Below, in pieces: positions 53,877-61,558 of a stretch of DNA of 64,000 nucleotides; positions within the stretch are counted from its first letter, which is position 1; each line of letters starts with the position of its first letter. A program made the position numbers and the translations under genes. The notes below the pieces were generated by a model. That model had not been told where the DNA came from and made no database searches. It saw nothing but the letters and a program-made list of their open reading frames with translations. The DNA comes from Ardenticatenaceae bacterium (GTDB lineage: Bacteria; Chloroflexota; Anaerolineae; Promineifilales; Promineifilaceae): the NCBI GenBank assembly GCA_020634455.1, contig JACKBQ010000002.1, forward strand, positions 1,364,001-1,428,000, in the 5' to 3' direction.

Positions 53877-53910
53877 AAAAGTCCCTGGCGTATTAGCCAG
53901 GGACTTTTTT
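53877..53910 (+). terminator. Rho-independent terminator of clpC
   Basis: AAAAGTCCCTGGC (53877-53889) pairs with GCCAGGGACTTTT starting at 53896, and the T run continues to 53910. It can also serve the convergent LysM gene. Confidence 0.92.
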
Positions 53911-53934
53911 ATTTCAGCTAATTGCCTTAGGTCA

Positions 53935-54312
53935 CTATTCGCAAGGCGGAATGTACAAAACCTGGCCTACTTTAATCAGGTGATAATTATAAATTCTATT
54001 TGAATCTGCCAAAAACTTCGTGTCAATCCCATATTTCGCAGCAATCCCACTCATGGTCTCGCCAGCCTGAACAATATGTAACGTGCGTGTGCTTACTGGC
54101 GAAATGTGCCCGGCTTGGCCCGCAGGTTGGGGAGTAAATGTTGGAGGCAATGTCGGCGTAGCCGTCACTTCCACTCGCGGGGCATCTTCTTCCGCTGAAT
54201 CTTGCTCCTGAGCAACCTCTGTATCTTCACTCGAATCACCGCCACCTTGAAGCTGAGCGCAAGCTACCATTGCCAATGAAAGCAATAAGATAAAAATCAA
54301 AAATTTTCGCAT
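53935..54312 (-). CDS. LysM-domain lipoprotein
   Basis: 125 residues. The signal peptide ends LAMVACAQ with lipobox MVAC. A low-complexity acidic and Thr/Pro-rich spacer (about 22-70) leads to one LysM domain (about 78-123): LHIVQAGETMSGIAAKYGIDTKFLADSNRIYNYHLIKVGQVLYIP. The domain should bind peptidoglycan or a related glycan. It is convergent with clpC. Confidence 0.92.
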   Translation of the reverse strand: MRKFLIFILLLSLAMVACAQLQGGGDSSEDTEVAQEQDSAEEDAPRVEVTATPTLPPTFTPQPAGQAGHISPVSTRTLHIVQAGETMSGIAAKYGIDTKFLADSNRIYNYHLIKVGQVLYIPPCE

Positions 54313-54651
54313 GATGCCTCCTCATTTGCCTTGCGGAAGCCACATCCCAAAGAACCCCCGCTAGAAAAATGCCCCATGCTGATGGGGTACTATGCAGATT
54401 TTGTTTCACATATTTAACTGAAACAGTGTGTCAGTTAAACATAATCCAGCCCATTATAACAGACACACTCTAATTTTTGAAGAAGCAATAATGAACTTAA
54501 GGTAATACCCTTATTCTCCAGTTGGATGAAAAACAAAAGTTGAATCGTCTAGCATAAAATTCTCACAAAGTTTCTGGCTACCTCCTTCGGCTTTCCACGA
54601 AGATTAGGACGTATGTACTAACATTTCACGTGAAATAATCGAGAAAAGCCA
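54313..54651. other. Intergenic region between divergent LysM and kinase genes
   Basis: About 340 bases without a supported gene. A small hairpin, CCCCAT/ATGGGG at about 54372-54387, lies in the LysM leader. AACTGACACA/TGTGTCAGTT-like complementarity occurs near 54418-54440. The kinase promoter lies just to the right. Confidence 0.4.
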
Positions 54652-54681
54652 TTGTGTGAGTCAAGCTGCAATTACTATAAT
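54652..54681 (+). promoter_or_regulatory. Promoter of the kinase/caspase-like gene, leaderless start predicted
   Basis: TTGTGT at 54652-54657, 18-base spacer, TATAAT at 54676-54681. The start site would fall within a few bases of the ATG at 54690, so the mRNA is probably leaderless; no ribosome binding site precedes the ATG. Confidence 0.6.
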
Positions 54682-54689
54682 TTTGCACA

Positions 54690-57347
54690 ATGATACCTAA
54701 AACGATCGGTCGTTACCGAATCAAAGCAGAACTCGGTCGTGGCGGGATGTCAACAGTATACCTGGCACATGATCCACGTTTTGAGCGGGATGTTGCCATC
54801 AAGCTGCTGCCTCTCGAACTACTCCACCAACCCACCTTCCGTCGCCGTTTTGAACGTGAAGCAAAGGTAGTCGCATCTCTAGATCACCCTGCCATTGTTC
54901 CTGTATACGATTTTGGCGAGGAAGAGGGACAACCATTTCTCGTAATGCGCTTCATGACAGGCGGGTCATTAGGAGAACGGCTCAAGCAAGGTGCCATCTC
55001 TATTGCAGAATCTGCCCGCATCATGGCAAAGTTAGCGCCTGCACTGGACGAAGTGCATCTCCACGGCGTCATCCACCGTGATTTAAAGCCCAGCAATATT
55101 CTTTTTGACCAACGGAACGAACCATATATTTCAGATTTTGGCACGGCCAAATTAAAACATGCACACACCAAGCTTACCGACACAGGTGGTGCCGTTGGTA
55201 CGCCCGCCTACATGAGTCCCGAACAAATTCAAGGTGATGCAGAGTTGGACGGCCGTTCCGATGTGTATACGTTAGGCGTCATTCTTTTTGAAATGCTCAC
55301 TGGCAACCATCCGTACCAGACGAACACACCCATCGCTGTTGCCGTAAAGCATATGTTTGAGCCGGTACCAAATTTACAAGAGATGGAACCGAACCTGCCA
55401 ACTGCCTGCCAGGAAGTCATTGTGCAGGCAATGGCCAAACAAAAAGAGTACCGATACAGAACGGCCGTTGAGTTTGCCAGCGCGCTAGAAAAAGTCGCTG
55501 AAACAGTGGGCGATACACACAAACTAACCCTCGCTGAAAAAGCGCCGGGTCAACGATATGCTTTAATCATTGCCAACTACGAATATGATGATCCAACCCT
55601 GGCAAAACTGATCAAGCCAACTGCCAATATCCACACATTAGCTTACGTACTGCAAAATCCGGCCGTGGGCGGTTTTGTTGAAGTAAACACACTCATCAAC
55701 GAATCGGCCGACGGTGTGCGGCGGGCAATTTCCCAATTTTTTGCGGACCATAGCAAAGATGATTTGTTGTTGCTCTACTTTTTGGGGCACGCAGCTTTAG
55801 GCACACGCGGGCAGCTTTACCTGGCAGTAAAGGACACAGAACACGAGCTGCTGCGCGGCACGGCCATCCCTGCCCGGTTTATTGCCGACGAAATGGATAA
55901 TAGCCTGTCTGAACAACAAATATTGGTAATGGATTGTTATTACAGTGACACAGTGGACTCTGAATCATCTGGCACGATTGGGCGCGATGTGAACACATCG
56001 GATACTTTCGCGCATAATGGTTTTAAACGCGTCGTGTTAACAGCCAATGACAGCACTCAATATAACTGGGCAAAAGGGCATGTACGCGGGGAAGCTGGCC
56101 CATCACTTTTTACTGAGCATTTTGTACAAGGGCTGCTCAGTGGCGCGGCTGACTCAAACCATGATGGCAAAATCACCATTGACGATTTGTTTGCTTATGT
56201 CAAGCAACAGCTTGCTGCTACGGTAACAGACAAACCATCACAGTTGCCTCGTAAGTGGATACCCTATGCCTACCATGATGCCTCTGATTTGGTAATTGCC
56301 TGCAATCCCAATTACACAATTTCCCAGGCCACTGAACAAGAACACATCCCCTCAAGGCAGAAAGCCCAGCTTGAAGATATGCCGCAGCGAGAAAACCAAC
56401 TGCGTCCTTTGCCGCTTTCTCAGGCCTTCCAGCGCCCCGCCCTATGGCTGGCTGGGCTGGCAATGATGGCAACTATTATTATTGTCTTGCTGGCTGGACA
56501 ACCGTGGCGCGTGGATGCGGAAAATTTAGCTGGTAGCGCGGGCACTACAGAAGCAGGCACGGCCGTTTTGCAAACAAACACCAATTTAAACGCTACTGCC
56601 CCATTGGACAACGCAGCCGATGCGCAATCTCCTACGGTCGTTGCCAGCAAAACTGCCGCCAGTCCACCACCCACTGCAACAACTGCCGCTACAGAAACGG
56701 CCGTTGCCACAGCCACCAATACGCCCACACCCACTGCGGAACCATCGGTAGAACCAACTATGGTGCTCACCCCAACAATCAGCGCCGAACTGCCAATGGC
56801 CACCGCGCTGCTCTCCTCTAGCCTGTATGTCAATCCAGACAGCAACTCCCAGGAAGTCACCTTCGTTGCCGTTGGTGAATTAATCCTCGTGCTGGGGCGT
56901 TCCGAATTTGGCGACTGGTTTTATGTGCAAAATGAAGCTGGTCAGGAAGGGTTTGTATATGGCCCTCGCCTGGAATGGTCTGGGGATTTTGAAGCGCTGC
57001 CGATTGTGACGGAAACGGCCGTATCCAGCCCTATCAGCAACACCACCAACAATAATTGCTCTGGTGGCGCTTGCCCCACCCTCACTATGAACCTTTACCC
57101 ACTGCCTGGCACACGCTGCGAAACCACTGGCAAATACCGCACTATCTTCATTGAAGGTGTAGGCGGCAATAGCAACTACCAATATTTTTGGAATAACCAG
57201 CGTGTTGGCGGCCCCATCAGTGAAGGTTTCGCTTTTGAAATTAGCAGCAGCGACGGTTCGGCTGTAATTGGCATGGGGAAAGTCGTGTCTGGCGATGGCC
57301 AAATTGCAGAAATGGAGCTGTTTATTGGCGACTTCAGCTGCAATTAA
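54690..57347 (+). CDS. Ser/Thr kinase - degenerate caspase-like - SH3 membrane protein
   Basis: 885 residues. The kinase domain (about 8-270) has GRGGMSTVYLA, catalytic HRDLKPSNI (D131) and DFGTA. A caspase-like (C14) domain follows (about 285-530): RYALIIANYEYDDPTLAKL, LLLYFLGHAALG with H367, and LVMDCYYSD. In typical members the last motif is DCCYSG or DSCHSG with catalytic Cys in third place; here that residue is Tyr417. A transmembrane helix (about 588-610) and a Thr/Pro-rich spacer lead to an SH3-like domain (about 710-780) and a Cys-containing C-terminal beta domain. The kinase is thus inside and the SH3 part outside. Convergent overlap of four bases with the next gene. Confidence 0.9.
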   Translation: MIPKTIGRYRIKAELGRGGMSTVYLAHDPRFERDVAIKLLPLELLHQPTFRRRFEREAKVVASLDHPAIVPVYDFGEEEGQPFLVMRFMTGGSLGERLKQGAISIAESARIMAKLAPALDEVHLHGVIHRDLKPSNILFDQRNEPYISDFGTAKLKHAHTKLTDTGGAVGTPAYMSPEQIQGDAELDGRSDVYTLGVILFEMLTGNHPYQTNTPIAVAVKHMFEPVPNLQEMEPNLPTACQEVIVQAMAKQKEYRYRTAVEFASALEKVAETVGDTHKLTLAEKAPGQRYALIIANYEYDDPTLAKLIKPTANIHTLAYVLQNPAVGGFVEVNTLINESADGVRRAISQFFADHSKDDLLLLYFLGHAALGTRGQLYLAVKDTEHELLRGTAIPARFIADEMDNSLSEQQILVMDCYYSDTVDSESSGTIGRDVNTSDTFAHNGFKRVVLTANDSTQYNWAKGHVRGEAGPSLFTEHFVQGLLSGAADSNHDGKITIDDLFAYVKQQLAATVTDKPSQLPRKWIPYAYHDASDLVIACNPNYTISQATEQEHIPSRQKAQLEDMPQRENQLRPLPLSQAFQRPALWLAGLAMMATIIIVLLAGQPWRVDAENLAGSAGTTEAGTAVLQTNTNLNATAPLDNAADAQSPTVVASKTAASPPPTATTAATETAVATATNTPTPTAEPSVEPTMVLTPTISAELPMATALLSSSLYVNPDSNSQEVTFVAVGELILVLGRSEFGDWFYVQNEAGQEGFVYGPRLEWSGDFEALPIVTETAVSSPISNTTNNNCSGGACPTLTMNLYPLPGTRCETTGKYRTIFIEGVGGNSNYQYFWNNQRVGGPISEGFAFEISSSDGSAVIGMGKVVSGDGQIAEMELFIGDFSCN

Positions 57348-58816
57348 GCACTATCGTTAAATCCCTCAACCCCCAGGCGCGTAACGGCCGTTGCCAACCC
57401 CACCAACAGCCAAAAAGCCGTCACCGCGTGGTGAAATTCCAGGTTGAAGAGGTAATGATCAAAAATACCGGCCGCTAACCCACCCACAATGGCCGCGTGC
57501 AGCCCCAACCAGAGCGCATCCAGCTCCTCATTGGCTTTAAACACATGGCGATGCGACAGGCCATAGAAAAAGAGGGTGCCAATCACCACAAAAAATGCCA
57601 GCAGCCCAACCAAACCCATCACCTGAGCAATGGTCAGGTAAACATTAGCCACGCCAAGGTAAAGATCAATGTCAGGTGCTCCGGCAAAACCCACCCCGAT
57701 GATGGGGTAGCGCAAAATCAGGGTGATGGCGTCCTGGTATTCGCCAAAGCGCATTTGGGTGGCCAAATCTTGCCCCTGAATGCCCTCCACAAAGCGCTCG
57801 ATGTAAGTTTGAGCCACAGGCAGCAGCAGTAAGAGCAGTCCGCCGCCAAACATATAGGGAATCAGCCGCCGGTAGCGCAGCAAGGCGATAAAGCCCAATC
57901 CTGCGGCCAAACCAAACATCGCCCCGCGCGAGAAAGTCAGCACCACGCAGAGGAAAATCGAGCCGACAATGCTCCAGGTGAGCCAGCGTGAGAACAACGG
58001 CCGTTTCGACACCAGCTGCGGCCCGGCCAATGCGCCAATCATCAACAAAAGCCCACCTAAAACATTCGGATCAACCGAGGTGCTGATCGCCCGTTCAGAC
58101 AGCTCCGGGTTTTCTTCAATGTAACGAATCACCCAGCCGCCGGGGTAGCCGATACGGGTGAGAAAGTTCAAAATGGTATTGGTGGTATCTTCTGGCAAAA
58201 GCCAGAAAATGATGCCCAAAACGGCCGCTCCCGCCCCAGCTAGCAACACGATCTTCACCATTCGCTCCAATCGCGTCTGCGTGCGGCAGTAATCTACAAT
58301 GATGTAGACAAAGCCCAGGCTGAGCAGCAGTTCGGCAAATTTGCGCAGCAGCGTGGAGGTCAGTGGCCCGTTAGCCAGACCAAAAATGAAGGCAAAGATG
58401 GCTACCAGGATGAATATCAACAGCGGTAGGGCAATGGGCGCGGTCACTAAATCCCGCTGTGCTCCGGTAACGATAGCCAGCAGCCAGACGCCAACCACGG
58501 CCCCCAACGCCAAATCCAAAAACGTGGGCGTGACGCCAATATCAATCGGCAAGGTGGCAAATGGCAGCAGGCAAACCACGGCAACGACGCCCCAAAACCC
58601 AATTTCGATGTCGCGCAGCACAATGTAGACAGCCAAAATGCCAATCACAAAAGCTGCCCCAGCCAAAGGTCCGCCAAAACCAAGGATGAGGCCGCCAAGA
58701 ACGGCCGTACCGCCCACCAGCACCCCCAACGCCCACCTGGATTTTGTGGGATTGAGATTGTCTGGGTTTTGCAGCCAGCGGTTTTTGGGCTTTGGTTCTT
58801 GCGTCACAGTTGCCAT
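57344..58816 (-). CDS. O-antigen ligase-like (Wzy/WaaL) membrane protein
   Basis: 490 residues from the ATG at 58816; a TTG one codon earlier is possible and better spaced to GGAAGGA. About 11-12 hydrophobic helices with a larger loop at about 360-400. The core has the pattern of Wzy_C: NVLGGLLLMIGALAGPQL, LTFSRGAMFGLAAGLGFIALL and a loop with RFGEYQDAITLILRYPIIGVGFAG, the R/H-type residues of ligases. It likely joins or polymerises surface glycans, in keeping with the glycosyltransferase downstream. Confidence 0.85.
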   Translation of the reverse strand: MATVTQEPKPKNRWLQNPDNLNPTKSRWALGVLVGGTAVLGGLILGFGGPLAGAAFVIGILAVYIVLRDIEIGFWGVVAVVCLLPFATLPIDIGVTPTFLDLALGAVVGVWLLAIVTGAQRDLVTAPIALPLLIFILVAIFAFIFGLANGPLTSTLLRKFAELLLSLGFVYIIVDYCRTQTRLERMVKIVLLAGAGAAVLGIIFWLLPEDTTNTILNFLTRIGYPGGWVIRYIEENPELSERAISTSVDPNVLGGLLLMIGALAGPQLVSKRPLFSRWLTWSIVGSIFLCVVLTFSRGAMFGLAAGLGFIALLRYRRLIPYMFGGGLLLLLLPVAQTYIERFVEGIQGQDLATQMRFGEYQDAITLILRYPIIGVGFAGAPDIDLYLGVANVYLTIAQVMGLVGLLAFFVVIGTLFFYGLSHRHVFKANEELDALWLGLHAAIVGGLAAGIFDHYLFNLEFHHAVTAFWLLVGLATAVTRLGVEGFNDSA

Positions 58817-58848
58817 CAATCAATAAATCCTTCCGTTTTATTATCCGC

Positions 58849-58880
58849 AGATTTCACAGATTTCACAGATTTTCTCTCGT
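58849..58880. repeat. Short repeat of TTTCACAGA units
   Basis: CCGCAGATTTCACAGATTTCACAGATTTT: tandem ATTTCACAG units, upstream of the ligase-like gene. It is similar to the CACAGA-type repeats elsewhere in this window. Confidence 0.5.
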
Positions 58881-58897
58881 TCCCACGTTCTGTGCGT

Positions 58898-58926
58898 GTA
58901 GAGACGTTGCAATGCAACGTCTCTAC
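58898..58926. repeat. 29-bp palindrome, copy A, at the stop of a glycosyltransferase gene
   Basis: GTAGAGACGTTGCA, central A, TGCAACGTCTCTAC: perfect arms of 14 bp. On the minus strand the TAG stop (58923-58925) of the 58923-61355 gene lies inside the right arm. Copy B at 59682-59710 is its exact reverse complement. Confidence 0.93.
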
Positions 58927-61355
58927 GGCTCAACAACGCGCAGCAGGGTCAGGCGCAAAAAGTCGTCGGTAGGACGGCCGTCTTCGGCAATGATTTGCAG
59001 CCGATTAAACTGCCCATCTTCCACCGTGTACAGCCCCAGAATGATGGGATACACCTTGCCCGGTGTGTCCGGGCTGAGCGGCAGGCTCATCTGCACTGTC
59101 TGCAACTCGCCTTTGGCCCAGGTGGACGTCGGCTGGCCCAAATCCTGGCTCGCCCAGCGAGTGGTGTCTTCGTCCACAACCTGAGCGAAGATGGTGTAGT
59201 CTGTGGGTAACGGCCGTTTCGCCCGCCAGTACAACGTTAAATCCACCGTCTCCCCGGCGGCCGCCTGGCGTGGATCCAGCTCAAACCCAACCAGTTCCAG
59301 CTCATTGTCAAAGTTCACCAGCGTGGGATTAGGCACATCGCCAGGAGCGGGGTCCAGGTATATTACTTCCAAAAACACGGAATCTTCGCCAGTTGTCAAA
59401 GGCAGTCGCTCAAAAGTAGCAAAATCATACAGACCGACGGTGAATACAAGATTTGCGGGCGCAACGGCCGTTTCTGGAATCACAAGCTGGTAATGGTTAA
59501 AAATCGTCTCGCCCGGTTCCAGCAGCGTGGTTGGCCGCAATCCCTGGTCCAAAAACATGTCCCGCTGGGCAATCGGCACGCCAATCACCGGGTCGTTCAG
59601 GTGCACAAAGACGCTCCAGTTGCGATCCATTGGCGCTAAAACTTCCCACTCCAGCAGCAGATCGACGGTGTCGCCCGGTTGGTAGAGACGTTGCATTGCA
59701 ACGTCTCTACTTTTTTGTTGGTAAGCGACCATTTGCCCCACCTCAAACCCCACCAGCCGCAGCTTGCCACCAAAATCAGCGTTTATCGGCTGCTGCTCTA
59801 GCCAGGGTGCGGTGATCTGGTTTAACGCATACGCCGGGCGAATCCAGGCCAGCGGGGCCAATGCCGCCAGCACAAAAACAAAGCCCACCACGCTCACAAT
59901 CAGCCGCTGGCCCATTTTGCGCGGCAGCCAGCCAATCAGTCCGGCCACCAGCAGCACGTTCAGCGCCGACATCGCCGTAAACACCAACCGCCCCTGCGAC
60001 GACCATGTCGTTGTCGCCCACTGAATCAGCCCCACGACGACGGCGGCAACAAAAAGCAGGCAGACGACGAGGGGGAATTTCACTGCCACAAAATTGAGGA
60101 GACTGGAGACTAGGGACTGGAGATTAAAACCAGTCTCCAGTCTCCAGTCTCCAATCTCCTTCACAAAATAAATCACAAAACCCACCACACCAACAACAAC
60201 CACGCCATTCAAAACATGGTACAGCCACAGCGGCATTGACACGTTGACGCCGCCGAATAAACCCCAGTAGGAAAGCATAAAGCCCCAACGCTCGCTCCAC
60301 AGCTGCGCCAGCGACGCCGGATGCGCCCGTTCGCCCAAGACGGCAATGAACGCATTCCAGCCCAAAAAATCGCCGTACAGCACAATATTGCGCCAATACC
60401 ACCAGCCTGCAATTAAAATAACCGGGAGCAGGAGGATGAGAAAGGAAACGGCCGTCCACCCCAAATTCCGCAAAATCTCTCCCCAAAATTTCTCTCTGTG
60501 CCCCTCCGTGCCTCCTCTGTGCAACTCTGTGTTCCTTCTTCTTTTCCAATACGCAATAAAAATCGTCCCCAACGCCAGCGGCAGCAGCCCAAACGTCCCC
60601 TCCTTCGTCAGCAGCGCCAGGCCGATGACCGTGCCGATGGTGAGCCAGGTTTTCCAGTAATCGGTAATCCGTAATCGGTAATCGGTAAACGGATTACCGA
60701 CCACCGATAACCGATTACCGTTCACCGAATACCGACCACCGACCGCGCGTATCATCAACAAAATCGCCAGCGACGCCAACGGAATGGCCAAATTATCATT
60801 GTTCACCGCGCCGCTGATGAAGAGGAACATAGGCGTGAACGCATTCAGCGCCGCCGCACCGAGGGCAATTTCGGGCCGATTGGGGGCCAGTTCCTTGCCG
60901 ATCAGGTAGGTCAGGTAAACGGTCGCCGCGCCGAGCAGCACGGAAAAAAGGCGCACGATGCGCACCGCCAATAGCGTGCCCTGCCACAAGTTCCAATCTG
61001 GGTCATGAATGGTGAGGTTGATATTGCCGTCGGCGGTGAGGATGCCGTTGTCTACGTGGGGGTTTTCCCAGCGGATGGTTTCCATATCGCTGGCATCAAT
61101 CCAAAAGGTGAGGGCTGCGCCGAGATAATAGTAGAGCGGCGGCTGGCTGGCTTCCTGCTTCCACGGGCCAGCCTGGGCGGGGTCAAACACCTGCACCGGC
61201 AGCGGATTGCCGTCGGCCAAATGGCGGATCATGGGATAATGCCACAGCTCGTCCGAAGCTTCAAAAACGGGGGTAACGAGGGCGTACATCGCCCCCAAGA
61301 GCAGAAACAGCCCCAGGATGAGGCGCAGCCAGCGTTTTTCATGGTTCTCGTTCAT
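58923..61355 (-). CDS. Large GT39-like membrane glycosyltransferase carrying four in-frame repeats
   Basis: 810 residues. GT-C layout: first outside loop PVFEASDELWHYPMIRHLADG, then QPPLYYYLGAAL, and about 11 more helices to ~515; the C-terminal soluble part (about 530-810) has the same beta repeats as the two enzymes at 44220-49876. Four repeat elements add residues without breaking the frame: about 204-233 (GTAATC-type), 273-289 (CACAGAG-type), 399-420 (GGAGACT-type) and 549-558 (29-bp palindrome, SRDVAMQRLY). All lie in hydrophilic loops or between beta strands. The stop codon itself lies in a second palindrome copy. The enzyme is probably still functional, as the GT-C motifs are intact. 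Confidence 0.83.
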   Translation of the reverse strand: MNENHEKRWLRLILGLFLLLGAMYALVTPVFEASDELWHYPMIRHLADGNPLPVQVFDPAQAGPWKQEASQPPLYYYLGAALTFWIDASDMETIRWENPHVDNGILTADGNINLTIHDPDWNLWQGTLLAVRIVRLFSVLLGAATVYLTYLIGKELAPNRPEIALGAAALNAFTPMFLFISGAVNNDNLAIPLASLAILLMIRAVGGRYSVNGNRLSVVGNPFTDYRLRITDYWKTWLTIGTVIGLALLTKEGTFGLLPLALGTIFIAYWKRRRNTELHRGGTEGHREKFWGEILRNLGWTAVSFLILLLPVILIAGWWYWRNIVLYGDFLGWNAFIAVLGERAHPASLAQLWSERWGFMLSYWGLFGGVNVSMPLWLYHVLNGVVVVGVVGFVIYFVKEIGDWRLETGFNLQSLVSSLLNFVAVKFPLVVCLLFVAAVVVGLIQWATTTWSSQGRLVFTAMSALNVLLVAGLIGWLPRKMGQRLIVSVVGFVFVLAALAPLAWIRPAYALNQITAPWLEQQPINADFGGKLRLVGFEVGQMVAYQQKSRDVAMQRLYQPGDTVDLLLEWEVLAPMDRNWSVFVHLNDPVIGVPIAQRDMFLDQGLRPTTLLEPGETIFNHYQLVIPETAVAPANLVFTVGLYDFATFERLPLTTGEDSVFLEVIYLDPAPGDVPNPTLVNFDNELELVGFELDPRQAAAGETVDLTLYWRAKRPLPTDYTIFAQVVDEDTTRWASQDLGQPTSTWAKGELQTVQMSLPLSPDTPGKVYPIILGLYTVEDGQFNRLQIIAEDGRPTDDFLRLTLLRVVEP
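59682..59710. repeat. 29-bp palindrome, copy B, in frame inside the glycosyltransferase gene
   Basis: GTAGAGACGTTGCA, central T, TGCAACGTCTCTAC. It encodes RDVAMQRLY in the minus-strand protein, between beta strands VGQMVAYQQ and GDTVDLLLEWE. Confidence 0.93.
60098..60160. repeat. In-frame inverted short-tandem repeat (GGAGACTGG type)
   Basis: Left arm: GGAGACTGGAGACTAGGGACTGGAGA; right arm: CCAGTCTCCAGTCTCCAGTCTCC. It is coding and adds GDWRLETGFNLQSLVSSLLN to the minus-strand protein. Confidence 0.85.
60491..60535. repeat. In-frame CACAGAG-type repeat
   Basis: Plus strand: TCTCTGTGCCCCTCCGTGCC, then TCCTCTGTGCAACTCTGTG. It is coding and adds TELHRGGTEGHRE. The same unit family occurs in frame in the 46934-49876 gene (RRERGGHREK). 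Confidence 0.75.
60656..60744. repeat. In-frame inverted short-tandem repeat (GTAATCGG type)
   Basis: Left arm: repeated GTAATCGG, GTAATCC and GTAAACGG units; right arm: ATTACCG, CCACCGATAACCG and TACCGACCACCGACC units. It is coding in the 810-residue protein (SVNGNRLSVVGNPFTDYRLR). Same family as the hairpin in the FMN riboswitch at 43974-44043. Confidence 0.87.
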
Positions 61356-61430
61356 CGCGGCTGATTGTACCCGGCTGGGGCGGTGCTGCCACCTGCGTTT
61401 AGGCGGCGTTTAGGGTACGGCCGTCTTTTC

Positions 61431-61464
61431 CGGTAATCGGTATTCAGTGAGCAGTAACCAGTTG
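61431..61464. repeat. Single-arm short-tandem repeat (GGTAATCGGTATTCAGT type)
   Basis: CGGTAATCGGTATTCAGTGA, then GCAGTAACCAGTT. It is like the left arm of 43974-44043 without a right arm. It lies upstream of the beta-propeller lipoprotein gene. Confidence 0.6.
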
Positions 61465-61558
61465 GAAACACCGTTCCCATTTCAGTGGCTAATCGTGCGG
61501 TAGATTACGGCCGTTTCCGTACAATTTCTTTATCTTGCGCGATGTTGGAGGTGCTGTG

